DNA from: Fusibacter sp. A1
Lineage (GTDB): Bacteria > Bacillota > Clostridia > Peptostreptococcales > Acidaminobacteraceae
DNA length: 64,000 nt
Assembly: GCF_004125825.1 (NCBI RefSeq)
Contig: NZ_QQWI01000004.1
Location: 310,001-374,000, forward strand
Direction: 5' to 3'
Below, one piece after another: positions 8,173 to 15,319 of the stretch; the first letter of the stretch is position 1, and each line of letters opens with the position of its first letter. Position numbers and translations under genes: made by a program. Below the pieces are notes generated by a model. The model made no database searches and had not been told where the DNA came from. It was given only the letters and a program-made list of their open reading frames with translations.

Positions 8173-8199
8173 TTATCGGCACTTAAATAAAATACTTTA
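8173..8199 (-). promoter_or_regulatory. Sigma-D promoter of hag
   Basis: On the minus strand TAAA (8199..8196), a 15-base spacer and GCCGATAA (8180..8173) form a perfect sigma-D promoter. The leader between it and the hag start is about 90 bases and contains the two CsrA hairpins. Confidence 0.9.
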
Positions 8200-8207
8200 A
8201 TAATTAT

Positions 8208-8642
8208 TTATTTTTTTTTGAATGTTTCATGCATTGAAAAGTTTTCGTTATATAAGACCACTTGTTCTGCTTGTCTATTAGAGTAATTTACAACAATAGG
8301 ACTAAGCAAATTATAATGAAAATTTTCAACTTTATCAGGAATTGTCACAATGCTATAAATACCAATTTCACTATTAGCGTCTATGCCTAATTTTTTTTCA
8401 ACTTCTTCTGGTAAATCAAATTCATAATCTTGTTTAAAAATAAATGGCACTGTTAAAACAAAGGTTAAATCAACATCATCTACTGACTGTAACCAAAAGA
8501 ATGGAACCGGTTTTTCAGTATCGTTGTTCTTTACAATCACAAAATGCTTCTGTGATTCAAATCCCATCAGACCACTAGTAAATGTAATAATGTTTTCTTC
8601 TGGTACTTCCAACTCGCCGAAAAAATAAGTGTTTACTATCAT
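8208..8642 (-). CDS. fliW: Flagellar assembly factor FliW (second copy)
   Basis: FliW binds flagellin, or alternatively CsrA as a non-competitive antagonist, and so couples flagellin secretion to hag translation. The 144-residue product shows the FliW pattern throughout: GELEVPEENIITFTSGLMGFE near the N-terminus, PFFWLQSVDDVDLTFVLT in the middle and SPIVVNYSNRQAEQVVL near the C-terminus. GGAGGTG precedes the ATG. It lies between csrA and hag and is clearly diverged from the other FliW at 8947-9390. Having a FliW gene on both sides of csrA is uncommon; one copy may be specialised for a different flagellin or for CsrA. Confidence 0.93.
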   Translation of the reverse strand: MIVNTYFFGELEVPEENIITFTSGLMGFESQKHFVIVKNNDTEKPVPFFWLQSVDDVDLTFVLTVPFIFKQDYEFDLPEEVEKKLGIDANSEIGIYSIVTIPDKVENFHYNLLSPIVVNYSNRQAEQVVLYNENFSMHETFKKK

Positions 8643-8720
8643 TTTTTCACCTCCCAGTTTCTATTTACCCCAAATTTCAGAAAAATATCATTGACTAATC
8701 AACAAATTAGTACTAATATT

Positions 8721-8954
8721 CTATTTGTTTTCTGGGTATAATTTCTTTTTTAGAACATCAATTGTTTCTGCACTTAGTGCTGCAGCCTTGTTTTCTTCTT
8801 GAATCTGCTCGTACACTTCTTTTCTATGAACTTCAATCGTTTTTGGTGCACTAATACCTAGTCTTACTTTACCTTCAGAAACACCAAGGATTTTCACTTC
8901 GATGTTTCCATTAATGATGATACTTTCTTCCAATTTTCTAGTTAAACTAAGCAT
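8721..8954 (-). CDS. csrA: Translational regulator CsrA
   Basis: CsrA is a dimeric RNA-binding protein that represses translation by binding GGA hairpins; here the obvious target is the hag leader. The start [20 protein letters not shown] is canonical, followed by [29 protein letters not shown]. The ATG at 8954..8952 is chosen because it aligns with the family start and lies at good spacing from AAGGTG; two earlier in-frame starts (GTG, ATG) overlap that site. The product is 77 residues, with a C-terminal extension beyond the approximately 60-residue core, as in other Firmicutes. It overlaps the end of the upstream fliW, suggesting coupled translation. Confidence 0.96.
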   Translation of the reverse strand: MLSLTRKLEESIIINGNIEVKILGVSEGKVRLGISAPKTIEVHRKEVYEQIQEENKAAALSAETIDVLKKKLYPENK

Positions 8955-9390
8955 CTTCATCACCTTGATTTACAAATAATTGGTGTTTAAAAGCATACTC
9001 TTCTTTTAAAATAACTTGTGATGCCAACATGCTTTTGTGATTAACAATGATTGGTGCTTTAAGATTGATTGTAGTTTTAGCTACATCATCTAAAAGTACA
9101 ACCAAGTTGTAGACAGAAACATCAGAAACCTCTTTAATTTTTAAAGCTTCAACAACCGCATCTGCCAGTTCAAAATCATACTTATCAACAAATAGAAACG
9201 GATTAGTTACAATAAATTGTAAATCATCTCGCTCTAAACTCTTTAAATAGAAGAATGGGAATTCTGGTTCTGCAGCGGCTACAAAAATATACCTTGTGAG
9301 ATTTTCAAATCCATACATACCATTTGTAAAATGCAAAATATTTTCTTCTTGATACTCTACTTTTCCTACTCCTATAATTTGAGTTTCCAT
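8947..9390 (-). CDS. fliW: Flagellar assembly factor FliW (first copy)
   Basis: This 147-residue FliW shows [20 protein letters not shown], then [21 protein letters not shown] and [17 protein letters not shown]. It occupies the standard position directly upstream of csrA, with which it overlaps by eight bases, so the antagonist and its target are made together. GGAGC precedes the ATG-ATG start pair; I use the second ATG for spacing. Compared with the copy at 8208-8642, only the fold-defining motifs are shared. Confidence 0.95.
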   Translation of the reverse strand: METQIIGVGKVEYQEENILHFTNGMYGFENLTRYIFVAAAEPEFPFFYLKSLERDDLQFIVTNPFLFVDKYDFELADAVVEALKIKEVSDVSVYNLVVLLDDVAKTTINLKAPIIVNHKSMLASQVILKEEYAFKHQLFVNQGDEDA

Positions 9391-9399
9391 CATTAGCTC

Positions 9400-9972
9400 C
9401 TATACCTGTTTATCTACTTTTGATTGATAATTAAAAGCAATTGTATTGTAACTTTGCATCGCAATTTTCACTTGCGAAGGGGTATACTGATGTTCTACTT
9501 TTGATTTCTGTGTATTGTTTATAATATGTCCTTCTTGAACCCTTATATCATTTTGTCCTTCAATTAAAGTAATCGTCGGCCGTGACTTAGGTATAAAATC
9601 GATATTCCAATCACTATCAAACTGTTCAAACGCGTTGTAATAAGCTTGGTCAGCAATTGCATTTGGATTACTATGAACATTGGTGAGTTGTGTACCCTGT
9701 TCAGCAATTCTACCTATACTTGCCACCATTTCATTAAGAGCATATGCTGCCAACTCTCTTGTTAGTTCAAACACATCTTTTAGACCCGCTTCAGAAAACG
9801 CCCGAGACTGATCTATTTCAACTTTGGGTAAGGTTGATTCAATAAACACCTTTGGATGTTCAGTTTGAATATCTAAAGTAAATTGTTCTTGTGTAATGGT
9901 TTGTTGCCCACGAGTTCGATTGATAGAAAGTATGGCCGGTGTTGTTGAAATATTAACTTGACCGATTGCCAT
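9400..9972 (-). CDS. DUF6470 / YviE-like flagellar-cluster protein
   Basis: This 190-residue protein begins with short strands (INISTTPAILSINRTRGQ pattern), followed by PKVEIDQSRAFSEAGLKDVFEL and a helical middle. The order flgK-flgL-this-fliW-csrA matches B. subtilis, where yviE (DUF6470) holds the same place. The function is unknown; cytoplasmic location is likely since no signal or membrane segment is seen. The gap to fliW is only six to nine bases, so they share a transcript. Confidence 0.8.
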   Translation of the reverse strand: MAIGQVNISTTPAILSINRTRGQQTITQEQFTLDIQTEHPKVFIESTLPKVEIDQSRAFSEAGLKDVFELTRELAAYALNEMVASIGRIAEQGTQLTNVHSNPNAIADQAYYNAFEQFDSDWNIDFIPKSRPTITLIEGQNDIRVQEGHIINNTQKSKVEHQYTPSQVKIAMQSYNTIAFNYQSKVDKQV

Positions 9973-10001
9973 AAGATCACCTCATTTCAACTAACTAAAT
10001 T

Positions 10002-11612
10002 CTATCTTAAAAAATCCACAAGCGATGGTTGTATAACCCTCGCACCAACTGATAAAGAAGATTTATATATATTTTCAGAATTTTTTAGATCCATAATTAC
10101 TTGACCGATATCGGCATCTTGAGCATCCGATAATTGCCTTGTATACGTGATGTTATTTTCTGCAATTCGATTGGTGATTAACTCAAGTCGATTCACACGT
10201 GCTCCAATATCCGCTTGTAATGATAAGATATTGTTAAGGTGTTCATCTACTTTACCCAAAAAGCTTTGAATACCAGCATCATCCCCAATTTGCAAAGCGT
10301 CAAACACCGAATTAAAATCGCTGATTAATTCACTCTCGGTTGATCTGATGGTCTCTACGGTAAGGGTCTGAACCTTCCCTTCTGCAACTACTCCACTTGT
10401 AGTAATCTGAATCGGAACACCGTCGGTACCGCTAGCAACTACTTTGCCTGGTCCAAATACAGCATCAAACTTTGCATTCATCTCTGTGACGACATCATCT
10501 ACCGTATTGGGCAGTACTCCTGCGTCAAATAATGTGATTTTTTGCCTGCTTCCATTTACTGTGACGATAACTTCCCTGTTTTCAAAAACGCCCGGGTCCA
10601 GCGCTATGGCCGCATCTGTTAAAGCTGTCGAAGCCGTTACAGACGCTTCAATAGTATCCGCACCTGCCTCAACAGTTGGTACAAATTTAGTACTTGCTGT
10701 CGACATGGCGACATTGCCGTACTCCTTCATTTTAACGACTAGTTCGTCATTTATATTATAATAGATATCTGCAATTTCTGACAATGCCACTGTACCGTCA
10801 CTGGCTTCCCGATAGGCCTTCAACACGGTTTCTTTCGTGATAGGATAGATAGATCCGTTTAGGGTGCTCTCGTCGATATCAAACACACGTGGAACACCAT
10901 TGTCAATCGTTAAGCTTAACTCATCAACAGGAACAGAATAATCTTCTGTCAATGAAAAATTCCCACTTAAAATCGATTGTTTTGCTTCTACTCCCTCAGT
11001 GCTACCTTCCACCGAAGTTTGAGTAAAGGCGTCGTCTATATACTTATAACCATAAATATCTAATCCATTTGATGAAATGTTGATGCTGGTTCCGATTCCT
11101 ACTTCGTACTTTGTAACTGGTGGATTATCTATTGTAAACTGCGTAACATCAATATTAAAGCTACCATCCGGATTAAAGAATTTCTTATCTGTTTCATACC
11201 CTGAAAAAACGTATCGCCCGGCAAAATTAGCATTACCATTCGTAATCAATTGCTCTTTTAACCCATTTATTTCATTAGAAAGTTTCTGTCTATCTTCAGT
11301 GGTATTGGTACCATTTGCTGCTTGTACCGCAAGTTCTCTCGCCCGCTGAAGCAACCCAACGTTATCATAGACAGCTGATTCAGTGACTTCAAGCCAAGCA
11401 AGTGCATCCGTGGTGTTTCTATCGTATTGATTTAACTCAGATATATCCGAAGTGAATTTTAATATTTTTGACGATAAAATTGGATCATCCGAAGCACGTT
11501 GAATCCGTTTACCGGTCGCCAACTGATCTTGCTTCGTGTACATGCTTCGCTGGTTCAAGATTAAATTCCGTCTCAACTGGTCAACCATCATATTGTTTGT
11601 AACACGCATCAT
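10002..11612 (-). CDS. flgL: Hook-filament junction protein FlgL (HAP3)
   Basis: FlgL forms the distal junction ring between hook and filament and is exported through the flagellar type III apparatus. The flagellin-like N-terminal domain (about residues 1-140) contains TKQDQLATGKRIQRASDDPI, and the C-terminal domain (about 450-536) ends in a helical segment with NIYKSSLSVGARVIQPSLVDFLR. At 536 residues it is much longer than the usual 300 or so; the extra 230 residues form a Thr/Val-rich insertion in the middle, probably surface-exposed domains. GGAGGTG precedes the start. It lies 17 bases after flgK. Confidence 0.93.
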   Translation of the reverse strand: MMRVTNNMMVDQLRRNLILNQRSMYTKQDQLATGKRIQRASDDPILSSKILKFTSDISELNQYDRNTTDALAWLEVTESAVYDNVGLLQRARELAVQAANGTNTTEDRQKLSNEINGLKEQLITNGNANFAGRYVFSGYETDKKFFNPDGSFNIDVTQFTIDNPPVTKYEVGIGTSINISSNGLDIYGYKYIDDAFTQTSVEGSTEGVEAKQSILSGNFSLTEDYSVPVDELSLTIDNGVPRVFDIDESTLNGSIYPITKETVLKAYREASDGTVALSEIADIYYNINDELVVKMKEYGNVAMSTASTKFVPTVEAGADTIEASVTASTALTDAAIALDPGVFENREVIVTVNGSRQKITLFDAGVLPNTVDDVVTEMNAKFDAVFGPGKVVASGTDGVPIQITTSGVVAEGKVQTLTVETIRSTESELISDFNSVFDALQIGDDAGIQSFLGKVDEHLNNILSLQADIGARVNRLELITNRIAENNITYTRQLSDAQDADIGQVIMDLKNSENIYKSSLSVGARVIQPSLVDFLR

Positions 11613-11629
11613 TTCACCTCCTAAAAAAA

Positions 11630-13288
11630 TTATCTACCGACCAATCCCAATCGGTTGATGATTGTGTCTAGCATGCTGTCTATCGTAGTCATCAACCTCG
11701 CACTGGCATTATAGGTATGCTGAAACTTGATCATTTCACTCATTTCCTCATCTAAGGATACCCCTGCAATCGACTGTCTGTTGATATCTATCTGCGTTCT
11801 TAGGTTTGAGGTGTTGTCACTCATTCGAATCGCTTCTTGGGTGTCCACACCAAGGTTTGCGACTAAGGATTTGACAAAATCGTCTGGTGAACCCCATGCG
11901 AATAACTCAACATTATGTCTCGATTCAGCCAGTCGTAAGGCGTTGGTTCCATCACCTGGTAAGCCTTCTTGATATTCTGCAGTAGCGAGTGAATCTAAAT
12001 CCTCATCCACTTCTTTTGAAATTGTCAAGGACGTTGTATCCATCCTATCGGTGATATAATACCGTCCATCAATGTATTTGATCGATTTTTTTTCGTATCC
12101 GGCTGTGTTTTTAAGCACAGCGCTCATATTTCGAACGACAATCAAATCGTTTTCTGTTTCTGTATTGTCCTCAGAGACTCCTACAATCACCGAATCGGTA
12201 ACATCAATCGCATTACCTCCATTTAGGCCGAATTGCAATAAATAATCATTGTATTCATCCGTCGACATGCCATCGATGGTAAACAGGTTAATCCCTGAAT
12301 CACCACTTAAGGCAAAGCCAGAACTATGGATCCTATTCAACTCATTTGTCATGGTATCTGCAAACTCATTCAATTTTTCAATATAGTAAGGAACACCTTT
12401 TGAATCTCCAGAGGCGTTGGATTGTAAATCGAGCAAGGCTTTTAATTTTCCACCGTTTCTGATAAAGGTGCTTCCAGATTTCCACGCGATATCATTAAGG
12501 TATGGCGCATCGCCTTCATTTAGCAGCTCAGTCCGCGTAACAGTAATCAACTCATCGTAGCGGTAGTGCGAAACAAGCGCTGTTCCGGATGCATTGATGA
12601 AAAATCTTCCCATGTCGTCTTCAAAGTAATCGATGTCGATAAGTTCTGACAGCTTGTCGACTAGCAGATTTCTTTGGTCCCTAAGGTCATTTGCCGTACC
12701 GCCTGAGAGTTCTGAATTGTAGATCACACGGTTCAGGTCTACGATCTGCTGCGCATAACTATTTACCTGGGTAGCCGTAACTTGAACATTAAAATCCGTA
12801 TCTTTTTGGAACTTCTTAAGGGATTCGCTCATGCTGTTCAGTCCACCTGTCAGCGCGATGGCCCTTTGTCGTACTAAAGCTCTTGTAGTCAAACTCTCAG
12901 GGTTCTTATTGAGCTCATGCAAGGAAGAATAGAACTGATCCATCAGTTCCCTGATACCAGAATCAGAAGGCTCATTGAATATGGACTCGATAGTCTCCAT
13001 GCCATCCATTCGAGCTTCCCATTCACCCAACTTTTCACTTTCACCACGGAACTTGAAATCTAAAAACTCATCCCTAATTTGAATGATCTGTTCGGTGTCC
13101 ACTCCGGTTCCAAGCGATCCCTGAATTCCAGGTAGTTCGTCCGGACGGTCCGCCTTCATGGTTACCCTTTGACGGGAATAGCCTTCGGTATTTGCATTGG
13201 CGATATTGTGTGACACCACATTTAACGCTTTCTGCGAAGCGAATAGTCCTGATTTTGCAATATTTAAACCAAAAAATGTTGACGACAT
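11630..13288 (-). CDS. flgK: Hook-associated protein FlgK (HAP1)
   Basis: FlgK is the proximal hook-filament junction protein. The 552-residue product starts with the rod/hook signature FFGLNIAKSGLFASQKALNVVSHNIANANTEGYSRQR in outline, and its C-terminus (about 480-552) has the D0 coiled coil with LDEEMSEMIKFQHTYNASARLM. The length is normal for a Gram-positive FlgK. It lies 12 bases after flgN, its presumed export chaperone, and just before flgL. Confidence 0.96.
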   Translation of the reverse strand: MSSTFFGLNIAKSGLFASQKALNVVSHNIANANTEGYSRQRVTMKADRPDELPGIQGSLGTGVDTEQIIQIRDEFLDFKFRGESEKLGEWEARMDGMETIESIFNEPSDSGIRELMDQFYSSLHELNKNPESLTTRALVRQRAIALTGGLNSMSESLKKFQKDTDFNVQVTATQVNSYAQQIVDLNRVIYNSELSGGTANDLRDQRNLLVDKLSELIDIDYFEDDMGRFFINASGTALVSHYRYDELITVTRTELLNEGDAPYLNDIAWKSGSTFIRNGGKLKALLDLQSNASGDSKGVPYYIEKLNEFADTMTNELNRIHSSGFALSGDSGINLFTIDGMSTDEYNDYLLQFGLNGGNAIDVTDSVIVGVSEDNTETENDLIVVRNMSAVLKNTAGYEKKSIKYIDGRYYITDRMDTTSLTISKEVDEDLDSLATAEYQEGLPGDGTNALRLAESRHNVELFAWGSPDDFVKSLVANLGVDTQEAIRMSDNTSNLRTQIDINRQSIAGVSLDEEMSEMIKFQHTYNASARLMTTIDSMLDTIINRLGLVGR

Positions 13289-13300
13289 AGTATCCCCACC

Positions 13301-13798
13301 TTAAATTTTTGCATCAAATAAACCTTTGCCTGCCTTAACTTCGCGATCCTTGGCACCTTTTCCGTATCCCGCTTCTTCGACACCTAAGGATTTGGCTAAG
13401 CTTAGTGTAACGTCGATGTATTCGAGGGATTGGGTGATCAATTTTTCATTCAACTGATTTACATCCCTAATATCCTCTATCACATCGACCAACTTGTTTT
13501 CAAAGACCCTAAGCTGCTGCGCCTCAAAGCTGTTTAGCATATCATACAGTTCTGAGAGCTTGTCGATTTTCTTATAACCCTTTTCACGACAAAGACCATC
13601 TACAGCTTGAGTTCTTAACGTTTCCAACTGTACGATGGTCTTAACAAATCCTTGTTCTTGTTTGGTGATGGCGTCCAATGCCTTTACATCGTTGTTGATG
13701 ATCACATTCTTTTTTGTTTCCTCTAATTTTTTAAGCTCAGAATAAAGTTTGACTTCTTTCTGAATAATCTCTATCAGATCATTAAAATAATTCTTCAT
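13301..13798 (-). CDS. flgN: Flagellar export chaperone FlgN
   Basis: FlgN-type chaperones keep FlgK and FlgL export-competent. The 165-residue product is predicted to be one long antiparallel helical bundle (about residues 1-135) with a Lys/Gly-rich tail, as in the FlgN/YvyG family. The evidence is position (flgM-flgN-flgK-flgL order) plus size and helix content; conserved residues are few in this family. Confidence 0.85.
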   Translation of the reverse strand: MKNYFNDLIEIIQKEVKLYSELKKLEETKKNVIINNDVKALDAITKQEQGFVKTIVQLETLRTQAVDGLCREKGYKKIDKLSELYDMLNSFEAQQLRVFENKLVDVIEDIRDVNQLNEKLITQSLEYIDVTLSLAKSLGVEEAGYGKGAKDREVKAGKGLFDAKI

Positions 13799-13872
13799 TT
13801 TTCACCTCGATGCAAAGTCATAGGCTCATAGCCAGCACAACGACCTGATCCTTCAAATCGCCGTGCCGCGTG

Positions 13873-14142
13873 CTATTTACCTAAGATTTTCTTCGCAATG
13901 TCTTCACTGGATGGCTTGTACGTACCGTCCTTGATAGCAGCTTTCAGTTCTTGCACTAAGTCTTCTCGAATGTCTGGAAGATTCTTGATCGCCTTAGTAG
14001 CGACTTGTACTTCTCTTGCAGCGTCAGATATTTCGATTTTGTCTTTTGTAACCTTGATTCCAGTCGCTTTTTCAGTCTTGTTCACTGGTTTAACATACGT
14101 CTTCATGGCATTTTGTACATTTACATTACCATAGATCTTCAT
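13873..14142 (-). CDS. flgM: Anti-sigma-28 factor FlgM
   Basis: FlgM binds and holds sigma-D inactive until the hook-basal body is complete. The 89-residue product has the family shape: a disordered N-terminus, then KVTKDKIEISDAAREVQ and the C-terminal helix region NLPDIREDLVQELKAAIKDGTYKPSSEDIAKKIL, where the sigma factor is contacted. It has its own sigma-D promoter at 14179-14205, making a negative feedback loop. Confidence 0.95.
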   Translation of the reverse strand: MKIYGNVNVQNAMKTYVKPVNKTEKATGIKVTKDKIEISDAAREVQVATKAIKNLPDIREDLVQELKAAIKDGTYKPSSEDIAKKILGK

Positions 14143-14178
14143 AAGAACACCCCCGTTTACTCCGATTTCTTACTAATT

Positions 14179-14205
14179 ATATCGGCATATCAGGGGGTGA
14201 CTTTA
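14179..14205 (-). promoter_or_regulatory. Sigma-D promoter of the flgM operon
   Basis: On the minus strand TAAA (14205..14202), a 15-base spacer and GCCGATAT (14186..14179) match the sigma-D consensus exactly. It lies about 36 bases upstream of the flgM start and should also drive flgN, flgK and flgL. Confidence 0.9.
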
Positions 14206-14223
14206 CACTTTTTATGATTTAAT

Positions 14224-14631
14224 TTATTTTTTCGAGTGGAACGAGGTTTTATGCTCCTTTTTTGAGGATGCATCAATCGAACTTGCGATCTCTTTTCCGG
14301 CGGCGCCAAGCGCTTTTGCCATTTGCGCCTGACACTCTTCGCAGTAGCGTCCGGTCGCGATAGGCTTGTCACAGCGTTCGCAGTTTAACAGCAGATTCTC
14401 GCCCTTAAACTCCAGTCTTCCATCCCTTAAAAATGTCATCAGCGACTCGTGAGAAACGCCAGTATCGTCTTCCACATCCTTTAAACTTGCATCGGGATTA
14501 TCGTAAAGATACTCCCTCACGGTCTGAAACTCCTTCTCGTGGGTGTCGCGACACCTTGTGCAGACCTTGATTCCGCCCACAGAACTGAATAATCGCCCAC
14601 ACTCCTTGCAATTTATGATTTTAGCTTCCAT
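14224..14631 (-). CDS. YvyF-like flagellar operon protein with zinc ribbons
   Basis: This 135-residue protein corresponds to the TIGR03826/YvyF family found next to flgM. Two Cys pairs near the N-terminus (CKEC and CTRC) and two more near residues 85-105 (CERC, CEEC) suggest two zinc ribbons around a helical middle with DPDASLKDVEDDTGVS, which looks like a helix-turn-helix-type segment. The start ATG at 14631 follows AAGGAGCGG. The role is unknown; location in the competence/flagellar junction (comFC-yvyF-flgM) matches Bacillus. Confidence 0.85.
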   Translation of the reverse strand: MEAKIINCKECGRLFSSVGGIKVCTRCRDTHEKEFQTVREYLYDNPDASLKDVEDDTGVSHESLMTFLRDGRLEFKGENLLLNCERCDKPIATGRYCEECQAQMAKALGAAGKEIASSIDASSKKEHKTSFHSKK

Positions 14632-14650
14632 ACTGCCGCTCCTTTCAACG

Positions 14651-15319
14651 TCACTTCTGAATAGGTGTATAAAAAACAGTAGCACCGATGAGCTTCCTGT
14701 CCTCAGAACTTAACAGCCTTGCCGCAGCTTCCATTGTCGCACCTGTCGTATAGATATCGTCTATCACAAGTATCTCGGTTTCAGTGATGGTGCCATTAAT
14801 CAGCTTAAAGGCGTCCGCCATGTTCCCGTATCGCTCAAGTTTTGACAGCTCGGACTGGGTAGACTCGTGATGCACACGTTTGAGCATCCTCCTCACAGGT
14901 TTTTTCACAATATGTCCAAGTTCCACAGCGATGTCATAGGCATGATCGCATCCGCGCATCCGGTTTCTTTTTTTTCCGGATGGGATGGAGGTGATCACTT
15001 CGAACTCCAACCCTTCCTCTACTATTTTTTCTGCCAGAAGATGGGCAAGCACATGGCTCATATATCTTTTATGACCGTATTTATGTTTATAGATGATTTT
15101 TTTAGCTGTTTCATTAAGTAGATACCCACTAATTACCTGTTTATAAACAGGAATCTCCCTATTATGGGAAAAAGGCATCTCCTCAAGCTTGCTAAGACAA
15201 GTCTTACAAAGGTAGGGCGCATCGAGTTTCTCTTCTTTTTCACATAACATGCACTGCTCATCGAGCGGAAAAAACAGATCGAGTATATTATTCTTTATCG
15301 TCCTTAAATGCTCCTTCAT
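14651..15319 (-). CDS. comFC: ComFC family phosphoribosyltransferase-like protein
   Basis: ComFC is needed for DNA uptake in competent Bacillus and is thought to handle incoming single strands inside the cell. The 222-residue product has an N-terminal four-Cys zinc ribbon (CMLC, then CKTC, about residues 23-42) and a C-terminal phosphoribosyltransferase domain with the PRPP loop ILVIDDIYTTGAT (about 183-195). It overlaps the end of recD2 by 32 bases. comFA, its usual partner, is not next to it; the helicase beside it is RecD2 instead. Confidence 0.92.
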   Translation of the reverse strand: MKEHLRTIKNNILDLFFPLDEQCMLCEKEEKLDAPYLCKTCLSKLEEMPFSHNREIPVYKQVISGYLLNETAKKIIYKHKYGHKRYMSHVLAHLLAEKIVEEGLEFEVITSIPSGKKRNRMRGCDHAYDIAVELGHIVKKPVRRMLKRVHHESTQSELSKLERYGNMADAFKLINGTITETEILVIDDIYTTGATMEAAARLLSSEDRKLIGATVFYTPIQK

